This document shows, piece by piece, positions 1-4,890 of a stretch of 16,826 nt of DNA (positions are counted from its first letter, which is position 1; the number at the start of each line of letters is the position of its first letter). The notes under the pieces are model-generated. The model ran no database searches. It had not been told where the DNA came from and saw nothing but the letters and a program-made list of their open reading frames with translations. This stretch comes from Faecalibacterium sp. UBA7177. Lineage in GTDB: Bacteria > Bacillota > Clostridia > Oscillospirales > Ruminococcaceae. The stretch is taken from positions 11,703 through 28,528 of the forward strand of contig DKVN01000168.1 of NCBI GenBank assembly GCA_002491225.1, read 5' to 3'. The translations under genes were made by a program, and so were the position numbers.

Positions 1-833
1 GCCACGATGTCGCCCGCCTCGGCAAACTCCACCGGCTCGCGGCCGTTGGCCTTAAAGTCGTACAGCTTGGTCAGCCGCCCCTTGATGGCGACGTCGGGGT
101 TGTGCCAGTCGCACACCTGCACCTCCTGGCCCACCTTGGCCCGGCCGTTCTGGATGCGGCCCACCCCGATGCGGCCGACAAAGTCGTTGTAATCGACGCT
201 CGAGCAGAGCATCTGGAAGGGGGCCTCGGGGTCGCCCTCGGGGCACTTGACATACTGCAGAATGGTCTTGAACAGCGGCTCGAGGTCGGTGCCCGGCACG
301 TCCGGGCTGTAGCTGGCGGTGCCTGCCCGGCCCGAGCAGAAGACCATCGGGCTGTCCAGCTGCTCATCGGTGGCGCCAAGGTCCATCAGCAACAGCAAAA
401 TCTCGTCGATGACCTCCTTGATCCGCGCGTCCGGCCGGTCGATCTTGTTCACCGCGATCACCAGCGAGAGGTTCTGCTGCAGCGCCTTTTGCAGCACAAA
501 GCGGGTCTGGGGCATGCAGCCCTCGGCGGCGTCCACCAGCAGCAGCACCCCGTTGACCATCTTGAGCACCCGCTCCACCTCGCCGCCGAAATCGGCGTGG
601 CCGGGGGTGTCGACGATGTTGATCTTGACCCCGTCATAGGTGCAGCTGCAGTTTTTGGCCAGGATGGTGATGCCGCGCTCCCGCTCGATGTCGCCGGAAT
701 CCATCACCCGCTCGGCCACCTGCTGATTGTCCCGGAAAGCCCCGCTCTGCTTGAGCATCTGGTCCACCAGGGTGGTCTTGCCGTGGTCGACATGCGCGAT
801 GATGGCAATGTTTCGTAAGTCCTTGCGTTCCAT
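1..833 (-). CDS. typA: Translational GTPase TypA/BipA, N-terminal part (runs off the left edge)
   Basis: This is the first 277 codons of a ribosome-associated translational GTPase of the EF-G/LepA superfamily. TypA/BipA binds the ribosome and is linked to stress and low-temperature growth and to 50S assembly. The translated minus strand shows the G1 P-loop AHVDHGKT at residues 13-20, RGIT (switch I) near 53-56, DTPGH at 75-79 and NKID at 129-132, followed by CSGRAG at 166-171 in the G5 position. The start of the domain II beta-barrel comes after about residue 200. Full TypA is about 600 residues, so more than half lies outside the window. The ATG is chosen because GAGGGAG (841-847) sits 7 nt upstream and the family begins directly with this kind of N-terminus. 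The gene is monocistronic at its 5' end, with its own promoter. EF-G and LepA are excluded by the short G-domain spacing and the start of the protein. Confidence 0.95.
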   Translation of the reverse strand, partial: MERKDLRNIAIIAHVDHGKTTLVDQMLKQSGAFRDNQQVAERVMDSGDIERERGITILAKNCSCTYDGVKINIVDTPGHADFGGEVERVLKMVNGVLLLVDAAEGCMPQTRFVLQKALQQNLSLVIAVNKIDRPDARIKEVIDEILLLLMDLGATDEQLDSPMVFCSGRAGTASYSPDVPGTDLEPLFKTILQYVKCPEGDPEAPFQMLCSSVDYNDFVGRIGVGRIQNGRAKVGQEVQVCDWHNPDVAIKGRLTKLYDFKANGREPVEFAEAGDIV

Positions 834-840
834 ACCGTCG

Positions 841-847
841 CTCCCTC
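841..847 (-). promoter_or_regulatory. Ribosome binding site of typA
   Basis: On the minus strand GAGGGAG lies 7 nt before the ATG at 833. It fixes the typA start. Confidence 0.8.
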
Positions 848-859
848 TTATGTTCTCTT

Positions 860-871
860 ATCATATATGAT
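860..871 (-). promoter_or_regulatory. 12-bp perfect palindrome in the typA leader, possible operator
   Basis: ATCATATATGAT is its own reverse complement. It lies about 14-25 nt downstream of the predicted typA transcription start, between promoter and RBS. A regulator site is possible by position, but no known binding motif is recognised, and an AT-rich palindrome this short could be chance. Confidence 0.25.
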
Positions 872-891
872 CCTGATTTTTGGCAGCTTCT

Positions 892-920
892 ATCCTAAAA
901 CATGCGCGGGCGTTTGTCAA
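892..920 (-). promoter_or_regulatory. Sigma-A promoter of typA
   Basis: On the minus strand there is a perfect -35 TTGACA (915-920), a 17-nt spacer and -10 TAGGAT (892-897, 4 of 6 matches to TATAAT). The predicted transcription start is near 885, leaving a leader of about 50 nt before typA. Confidence 0.8.
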
Positions 921-1102
921 GGAAGACGAAATAAAAAGAGATACTTTGTAACAAATGCCGAATCTGGTGCCCCTTTGCCGGGCCGGGGAGGGGCAATTTT
1001 GGGCCCGGAGAGGCCGCCCCGCCGGGCATCCGCCCGAAACTGTGCCTTTTCTGTGCCGCTTTATCTGTTTTTGGGTACGCTCTGGTGCTGCTCCGCGCAA
1101 AG

Positions 1103-1146
1103 AAAAACACGCCGCACGGCTCTTATAAGCCATACAGCGTGTTTTT
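1103..1146 (-). terminator. Intrinsic terminator after tRNA-Val
   Basis: A perfect 10-bp outer stem (1103-1112 with 1137-1146, ACACGC/GCGTGT flanked by A5 and T5) encloses a smaller GGCT/AGCC hairpin. On the minus strand it begins 3 nt after the encoded CCA end of the tRNA and finishes with a T5 tract. Because both arms carry A/T runs, it may also work in the plus direction. Confidence 0.8.
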
Positions 1147-1149
1147 AGG

Positions 1150-1225
1150 TGGTGGGCGGTAAGGAACTCGAATCCCTGACCCCCTGCACGTCAAGCAGGT
1201 GCTCTACCAGCTGAGCTAACCGCCC
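1150..1225 (-). tRNA. tRNA-Val (anticodon GAC), CCA encoded
   Basis: The 76-nt minus-strand gene folds as a cloverleaf. The acceptor stem is GGGCGGT (5' end at 1225) paired with ACCGCCC, the discriminator base is A and CCA is encoded at 1152-1150. The D arm carries TTAGCTCAGCTGGTAGAGC. The anticodon stem CCTGC/GCAGG holds the loop TTGACGT, so the anticodon is GAC, reading GUC/GUU valine codons. The T arm contains GGTTCGAGT-like sequence in the form GGATTCGAGTTCC. It has its own promoter and terminator, so it is a stand-alone tRNA transcription unit. Confidence 0.95.
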
Positions 1226-1256
1226 AAATCCGCACCCCCTTGCGGGGTACTTTGCT

Positions 1257-1285
1257 ATTATACCCGATGCCCGGCAAAAAAGCAA
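1257..1285 (-). promoter_or_regulatory. Sigma-A promoter of tRNA-Val
   Basis: On the minus strand: -35 TTGCTT (1280-1285), a 17-nt spacer and consensus -10 TATAAT (1257-1262). The predicted start is about 25 nt before the mature tRNA 5' end, with a small CCCC/GGGG hairpin in the leader. Confidence 0.8.
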
Positions 1286-1392
1286 GGCCCAATTTCAGCT
1301 TTTTGCGCCGCTTTTTTTGCGCCCGGCCTGCCCGGCGCGGCGGCGGCCCAAAACAGGAGCGCCCCGCCCCCTTGCCGAGCGCCCCGCCCATT

Positions 1393-2001
1393 TCACCCCG
1401 CCAGGTTCCGCACCGCCAGCTGCAGCAGCTGGGCCAGCCCCACGCTGTACATTGCCACGGTGAGCGGCTTGCCCAGCAGGAGGATCAGGCAGAACTGCCG
1501 CAGGCTCATGTGGGTCAGCCCGGCCAGCATGCAGAGGAAATCGTCCGGGAAAAACGGCAGCAGGATCGCCGCAAAAAACCACTTGACAAACCGGTCCTTC
1601 TCTTCCAGCCGCCGCAGGTGCTTTTCCAGCTTTTCCTCGCCGCCAAACAGCTGCACGAACCGGGCGCCAAACCGGCGCGCCAGGCAAAAGTTGAGCAGGC
1701 TGCCCAAAAAGATGCCGGTAAAGTTGTACACAAAGCCCATCCAGGGCCCAAACAGCAGCACCCCCACCGTGCAGGAGGCCCCGCCCGGCACAAAGGCCAG
1801 CAGGATCTGCCCCACCTGCACCAGCAGAAAGAGCAGCGGGGCAGCGGGGCCGTAGCCCTCCACAAAGGCGGCCATCGCGTCGGGGTCGGTCAGCAGCCCA
1901 TGCCGCCAGGCCCACACGACGAACCAGCCGATCGCCCCGATCGCCGCGCCGGTGACGCAGTGGCCGAGGAGCTTCCCGGCGGTTTTCCAGCGGCTGCGCA
2001 T
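1393..2001 (-). CDS. VTT-domain (TVP38/TMEM64, DedA-related) integral membrane protein
   Basis: A 202-residue membrane protein of the VTT/TVP38 superfamily, whose bacterial members are related to DedA and are implicated in lipid flipping or membrane homeostasis. The substrate cannot be read from sequence. An N-terminal hydrophobic segment (about 10-30) is followed by a re-entrant-type segment ending in FVPGG (about 69-73), further hydrophobic stretches (about 75-105), and a basic/acidic loop near 115-137. Then comes the family signature LPFFPDDFLCMLAGLTHMS (about 148-166) and a last hydrophobic segment. Length fits the family (about 200-230). The ATG at 2001 is chosen because AAAGGGGG lies 9 nt upstream and a promoter lies just beyond it. 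The frame stays open much further upstream only because of GC-rich sequence. There is no clear terminator before tRNA-Val, so some read-through is possible. Confidence 0.85.
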   Translation of the reverse strand: MRSRWKTAGKLLGHCVTGAAIGAIGWFVVWAWRHGLLTDPDAMAAFVEGYGPAAPLLFLLVQVGQILLAFVPGGASCTVGVLLFGPWMGFVYNFTGIFLGSLLNFCLARRFGARFVQLFGGEEKLEKHLRRLEEKDRFVKWFFAAILLPFFPDDFLCMLAGLTHMSLRQFCLILLLGKPLTVAMYSVGLAQLLQLAVRNLAG

Positions 2002-2045
2002 CGGCCCGCGCCCCCTTTCTGCTCGTGATCGGTTTCGCTGCCCTG

Positions 2046-2074
2046 ATTGTACCCCATTTGCCGCGCGGCGTAAA
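2046..2074 (-). promoter_or_regulatory. Sigma-A promoter of the VTT-domain gene
   Basis: On the minus strand: -35 TTTACG (2069-2074), a 17-nt spacer and -10 TACAAT (2046-2051, 5 of 6). The start would be near 2039, giving a leader of about 38 nt to the ATG at 2001. Confidence 0.65.
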
Positions 2075-2170
2075 GGGGCAGGGGAGGGGAATTTGTCCAC
2101 CCTGCGCAAAAAAGGCGGATCGGGCCAAAAACCGCCGAACCGCCCCGATGCGCCACGATCTGCCCCGCTC

Positions 2171-2192
2171 CCGGTCGCTTTGGCCCGACCGG
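2171..2192. promoter_or_regulatory. Inverted repeat just upstream of the orphan consensus promoter
   Basis: CCGGTCG (2171-2177) and CGACCGG (2186-2192) form a perfect 7-bp inverted repeat with an 8-nt centre, ending 6 nt before the -35 box at 2199. Its position suits a regulator or RNA polymerase upstream site, but GC-rich sequence makes short repeats common. Confidence 0.3.
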
Positions 2193-2198
2193 CTGCAT

Positions 2199-2227
2199 TT
2201 GACATCCCGCCGCCGCCGCGATATAAT
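2199..2227 (+). promoter_or_regulatory. Perfect-consensus sigma-A promoter pointing toward rnjA
   Basis: TTGACA (2199-2204), exactly 17 nt, then TATAAT (2222-2227): all twelve consensus bases match. The predicted start is near 2234. It is the best-matching promoter in the window, yet no protein gene starts within 500 nt. It must therefore serve a short RNA, the distant rnjA (ATG at 2769), or both. Confidence 0.85.
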
Positions 2228-2233
2228 ACCTGT

Positions 2234-2374
2234 AACTGTTGTGTGGGCAGCCCCTTTGCGGCTGCATATCGTATGTTTTGGGCCGCCGTGTCGCATCGCG
2301 CAGATGGACGCAGCCGCCCGCCCCCCGCATTCGCCCCCGGAATCTTGCCTTTGGGGGCTTTGCCCGCCTTTTTT
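2234..2374 (+). ncRNA. Candidate structured small RNA or leader attenuator (about 140 nt), family not recognised
   Basis: The segment begins at the predicted start of a perfect promoter and ends in T6 (2369-2374). Its ends can pair in a 12-bp closing stem: GUGGGCA (2243-2249) with UGCCCGC (2361-2367), then a 2-nt bulge, then GCCCC (2250-2254) with GGGGC (2354-2358). An internal perfect 8-bp stem pairs GCGGCTGC (2258-2265) with GCAGCCGC (2310-2317). The 3' closing arm can instead form a local GGGC-TTT-GCCC hairpin (2355-2365) ahead of the T tract, so two exclusive folds exist. 6S RNA was considered because the overall rod with an unpaired 3' side is similar, but the length and bulge are not typical. 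SRP RNA, tmRNA and common riboswitch signatures are not seen. The boundaries are inferred. Confidence 0.45.
2354..2374 (+). terminator. Possible intrinsic terminator of the candidate small RNA
   Basis: GGGC (2355-2358), loop TTT, GCCC (2362-2365), then GCC and T6 (2369-2374). The local stem is only 4 bp. The 3' arm can instead pair with 2243-2254, which would give a much stronger base for termination. Confidence 0.45.
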
Positions 2375-2383
2375 GGGACGATG

Positions 2384-2399
2384 GCAGCAAGGAAGCTGC
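2384..2399 (+). other. Small stem-loop between the candidate RNA and the MITE-like element
   Basis: GCAGC (2384-2388), loop AAGGAA, GCTGC (2395-2399). The stem is perfect but short, and no role can be assigned. Confidence 0.3.
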
Positions 2400-2405
2400 G
2401 AAAAA

Positions 2406-2410
2406 CATAG
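2406..2410. repeat. Left copy of the CATAG direct repeat flanking the MITE-like element
   Basis: It is identical to 2581-2585 and abuts the left terminal inverted repeat, which is consistent with a target-site duplication. Confidence 0.65.
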
Positions 2411-2580
2411 GCAGCCCCGCACAATTCTAAGCGCCAGATCGCGTCGGCAAATTTTTCGTCAGATGAAACAAAAACCGCAGGCAATCCTTGGTGGATTGCC
2501 GAGGATTTTTGTGAAATCTGGCGGAAAATTTGCAAGCGAGATGGTGCTTAAGGCGTCAGCCGCGAATTGTGCGGGGGTGC
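2411..2580. mobile_element. MITE-like element: 170 bp, 17-bp terminal inverted repeats, 5-bp target duplication CATAG
   Basis: The ends are GCAGCCCCGCACAATTC (2411-2427) and GAATTGTGCGGGGGTGC (2564-2580), a 17-bp inverted repeat with one mismatch. The sequence CATAG is found directly outside both ends (2406-2410 and 2581-2585), as expected for a 5-bp target-site duplication. The element is an imperfect palindrome almost throughout: GCAAATTTT (2447-2455) pairs with AAAATTTGC (2525-2533), CAGAT (2460-2464) with ATCTG (2516-2520), and the tip GCAATCC (2481-2487) with GGATTGC (2493-2499) around a 5-nt loop. It encodes no transposase, so it would have to be moved in trans. Its local AT content is higher than its surroundings. 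A plus-strand frame is open across it, but that is not a credible gene. Confidence 0.75.
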
Positions 2581-2585
2581 CATAG
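2581..2585. repeat. Right copy of the CATAG direct repeat flanking the MITE-like element
   Basis: It is identical to 2406-2410 and abuts the right terminal inverted repeat. Confidence 0.65.
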
Positions 2586-2633
2586 ATACATACACGCAAA
2601 TGCAGCAGAAAAGGCCTTACGGGCGGTTTGGGC

Positions 2634-2651
2634 GGTTTGGAACGCCAAACC
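2634..2651 (+). other. Perfect 7-bp stem-loop in the rnjA upstream region
   Basis: GGTTTGG (2634-2640), loop AACG, CCAAACC (2645-2651). No T tract follows, so it is not a terminator. It would lie in the leader RNA if rnjA is read from the promoter at 2199. Confidence 0.4.
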
Positions 2652-2706
2652 CCGCGGGGCCTGATTCTGCGTATTACGCGCACCGGCCTGCCGGGCGCTC
2701 TGTGGG

Positions 2707-2734
2707 CCTGCCCGCAGGGTGCTGTTGCGGCAGG
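2707..2734 (+). promoter_or_regulatory. Stem-loop close to the rnjA ribosome binding site
   Basis: CCTGCCCGCA (2707-2716) pairs with TGCGGCAGG (2726-2734), leaving one bulged C and a 9-nt loop. It ends 23 nt before the GGAGG site. It could affect translation or stability of the rnjA message, but this is inferred from position only. Confidence 0.35.
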
Positions 2735-2757
2735 GCCGGGCCGCGCTGAGGGAAATT

Positions 2758-2762
2758 GGAGG
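2758..2762 (+). promoter_or_regulatory. Ribosome binding site of rnjA
   Basis: GGAGG lies 6 nt before the ATG at 2769. It sets the start at the beginning of the low-complexity extension, not at the conserved core. Confidence 0.85.
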
Positions 2763-2768
2763 AAAGAA

Positions 2769-4781
2769 ATGGTAGAAAAGAAACCCAACCGCACCGACGC
2801 AAAATCCGGCCGCCGCGGCCTGCCCCGGCTGCCCCGCCGCAAGCCCAGCACCCGCACCGCCATCGAGGAGTATCTGGACGATACCGCGGACTTCGGCATC
2901 CTCGATCTGAGCGAGCTGCCCGCCAACGGCCAGCCGGGCCCGCAGGCCCCGCGCGAGCAAACGGCCCAGCCGCCAAAGGGCCGCGCGGCCCGCAAGCCCG
3001 CTGCGCTCAAGGCCCAGCAGCACGCCCCCGCCCAGCACGCCCCCCAAAGAGAGGGTAAGGCCGCGAAACAGCCGCGCGAGGCGGCCCGCGGCCGCAAGGC
3101 CCAGGGCAAGGCGTCCGAGCCCGAAATCCCGATGCAGATCATCCCGATCGGGGGCCTCGGGGAGGTGGGCAAAAACGCCACCGTCTACGAGTGCCAGGGC
3201 GATATGCTGATGGTCGACTGCGGGGTCGTCTTCCCGGACGACGAGATGTTCGGGGTGGATCTGGTGATCCCGGATTTCACCTATGTGCTGCAAAATAAGG
3301 AGCGGATGCGCGGCATCATCATCACCCACGGCCACGAGGATCACATTGGCAGCCTGCCCTACCTGCTGCGGCAGGCGAACTTCCCGGTCTACGCCACCCG
3401 GCTGACCATCGGGCTCATCAAAAATAAGCTTGAGGAACACGGCCTGCTGGGCCAGACCAAATTGATCGAGATCCGCCCGCGGCAGAAGTTCCGGCTGGGC
3501 TGCTTCACCATCGACCCCATCCATGTCAACCACTCGATCCCGGACGCGGTGGCCTTTGCCATCGAGTGCCCGGCCGGCACCGTGCTGCAGACCGGCGACT
3601 TCAAGATCGATTACACCCCCCTCTCGGACGGCCCCACCGACCTCGCCGCCATTGCCGAGTACGGCAAAAAGGGGGTGCTGGCGCTGCTGAGCGATTCCAC
3701 CAACGCCGAGCGCCCCGGCTTTACCGCCACCGAGCACAAGGTGGCCCAGACGGTGAGCGACCTCTTCCACCGGGCGGACAAAAAGCGGATCATCATCGCC
3801 ACCTTCGCCTCCAACCTCTACCGGGTGCAGCAGATCATCGACCTCGCGGTGGAAAACGGCCGCAAGGTGGCCATGAGCGGCCGCAGCATGGTCAACAACA
3901 CCACCATGGCGGCCGAGCTGGGCTATATCCACGCGCCGGACGGGGTGCTCATCGACATCGAGCAGATCAACAAGTACCCGCCCGAAAAGATCGTCCTCAT
4001 CACCACCGGCAGCCAGGGCGAGCCGCTGAGCGCGCTTTCCCGCATGGCCTCGAACAGCCACCGGCAGGTGCATGTCGGCCCAGGGGACTTTATCATCATC
4101 TCGGCCCGCCCGATCCCCGGCAATGAAAAGATGGTCACCAAGGTGGTCAACGGCCTTTTGCTGCTGGGGGCCGAGGTGATCTATGAGTCGATGTACGACG
4201 TGCACGTCTCGGGCCACGCCTGCCAGGAGGAGCAGAAGCTGATGCTCACCCTCGCCGCGCCGCAGTTCTTCTTCCCGGTGCACGGCGAGTACAAGCAGCT
4301 CAAAAAGCATGCCGAGACCGCCGCCTCGCTCGGCATCCCGGAAAAGAACATCCACATCTCCGAGATCGGCGAGGACATCATCCTCTCGGGCAGCGGCGTC
4401 CGCTTTGGCGAGCCGGTGCCCTCCGGCGCGGTCATGGTCGACGGCCTCGGGGTGGGGGATGTCGGCAATGTCGTTTTGCGGGACCGCCGCCACCTCTCGG
4501 AGGACGGCTTGATGATCGTGGCCGCCACCATCGACACCATCACCGGCGAGGTCGTGGCCGGGCCCGAGCTGGTCAGCCGCGGCTTTGTCTACGAGCGCGA
4601 GAGCGAGGAGCTGCTCGACGAGGCCCGCCGCCTCGTGATCGAGACCTTCGAGAAGTGCCGACTGGACCGCCACAGCGACCTTGGCAGCCGCAAAACGCGG
4701 GTGCGCGAGGCGCTCAGCTCCTTCATCTACCGCCGCACCAAGCGCAGCCCGATGATCCTGCCCATTTTGATGGAGGTGTGA
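2769..4781 (+). CDS. rnjA: Ribonuclease J (metallo-beta-lactamase/beta-CASP RNase) with N-terminal extension
   Basis: RNase J is the 5'-3' exoribonuclease and endonuclease central to mRNA decay and rRNA maturation in Firmicutes. The product is 670 residues, whereas the usual length is about 555. The metallo-beta-lactamase core starts near residue 121 (MQIIPIGGLGEVGKN). The zinc motif HGHEDHIG covers residues 187-194. TGDFKIDYTP and the SDSTNAERPG segment follow, then the beta-CASP motifs including SGRSM, the HVSGH histidine motif and FFPVHGEYKQL. The C-terminal domain ends at a natural stop. The first 118 residues are rich in Arg/Lys/Pro/Ala, with a short acidic stretch (about 33-50), and look disordered. 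The GGAGG site 6 nt upstream supports the full-length start. gdpP follows 109 nt later with no terminator with a T tract between, so the two may be co-transcribed. No close promoter is visible. Whether this is the J1 or J2 paralogue cannot be decided. Confidence 0.95.
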   Translation: MVEKKPNRTDAKSGRRGLPRLPRRKPSTRTAIEEYLDDTADFGILDLSELPANGQPGPQAPREQTAQPPKGRAARKPAALKAQQHAPAQHAPQREGKAAKQPREAARGRKAQGKASEPEIPMQIIPIGGLGEVGKNATVYECQGDMLMVDCGVVFPDDEMFGVDLVIPDFTYVLQNKERMRGIIITHGHEDHIGSLPYLLRQANFPVYATRLTIGLIKNKLEEHGLLGQTKLIEIRPRQKFRLGCFTIDPIHVNHSIPDAVAFAIECPAGTVLQTGDFKIDYTPLSDGPTDLAAIAEYGKKGVLALLSDSTNAERPGFTATEHKVAQTVSDLFHRADKKRIIIATFASNLYRVQQIIDLAVENGRKVAMSGRSMVNNTTMAAELGYIHAPDGVLIDIEQINKYPPEKIVLITTGSQGEPLSALSRMASNSHRQVHVGPGDFIIISARPIPGNEKMVTKVVNGLLLLGAEVIYESMYDVHVSGHACQEEQKLMLTLAAPQFFFPVHGEYKQLKKHAETAASLGIPEKNIHISEIGEDIILSGSGVRFGEPVPSGAVMVDGLGVGDVGNVVLRDRRHLSEDGLMIVAATIDTITGEVVAGPELVSRGFVYERESEELLDEARRLVIETFEKCRLDRHSDLGSRKTRVREALSSFIYRRTKRSPMILPILMEV

Positions 4782-4799
4782 CCGGCGCGCGGCTCTGGC

Positions 4800-4844
4800 G
4801 GCCGGGGGCACTGCCGCGCCGTGCGGCCGCGGTGCCGCCCGGCC
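4800..4844 (+). other. Strong GC-rich stem-loop between rnjA and gdpP, without a T tract
   Basis: GGCCGGGGGCAC (4800-4811) pairs with GTGCCGCCCGGCC (4832-4844) over 12 bp with one bulged G. The loop can form a further GCCGC/GCGGC stem. No T run follows, so it is more likely an RNA stability or processing element than an intrinsic terminator. Confidence 0.45.
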
Positions 4845-4890
4845 CCATCGCATCTCCAATCACTGCATCCGAAAGGGGGAAGATCGCCCC

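Noticed and set aside
921..1102. Small open frames between typA and tRNA-Val
   Set aside because: They have no ribosome sites and no recognisable protein features. The stretch appears to be plain intergenic sequence.
1357..1389. A 13-nt direct repeat (GAGCGCCCCGCCC) at 1357-1369 and 1377-1389, next to the VTT gene stop
   Set aside because: Only two copies of a very GC-rich motif with no structural or regulatory context; probably chance.
2234..2374. Identification of the candidate RNA as 6S, SRP RNA or a known riboswitch
   Set aside because: The SRP tetraloop-helix motif and common riboswitch cores are absent. The length is short for 6S and the bulge layout does not fit well, so no family name was given.
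2303..2585. A plus-strand frame starting at ATG 2304 that runs through the candidate RNA and the MITE-like element
   Set aside because: It has no ribosome binding site, crosses a terminator-like T tract and an inverted-repeat element, and its translation shows no recognisable domain. Such frames across repeats are commonly misannotated as hypothetical proteins.
2556..4859. A long minus-strand open frame opposite rnjA
   Set aside because: Same artefact: Ala/Gly/Arg/His-rich translation with no motifs, while the plus strand encodes an unmistakable RNase J.
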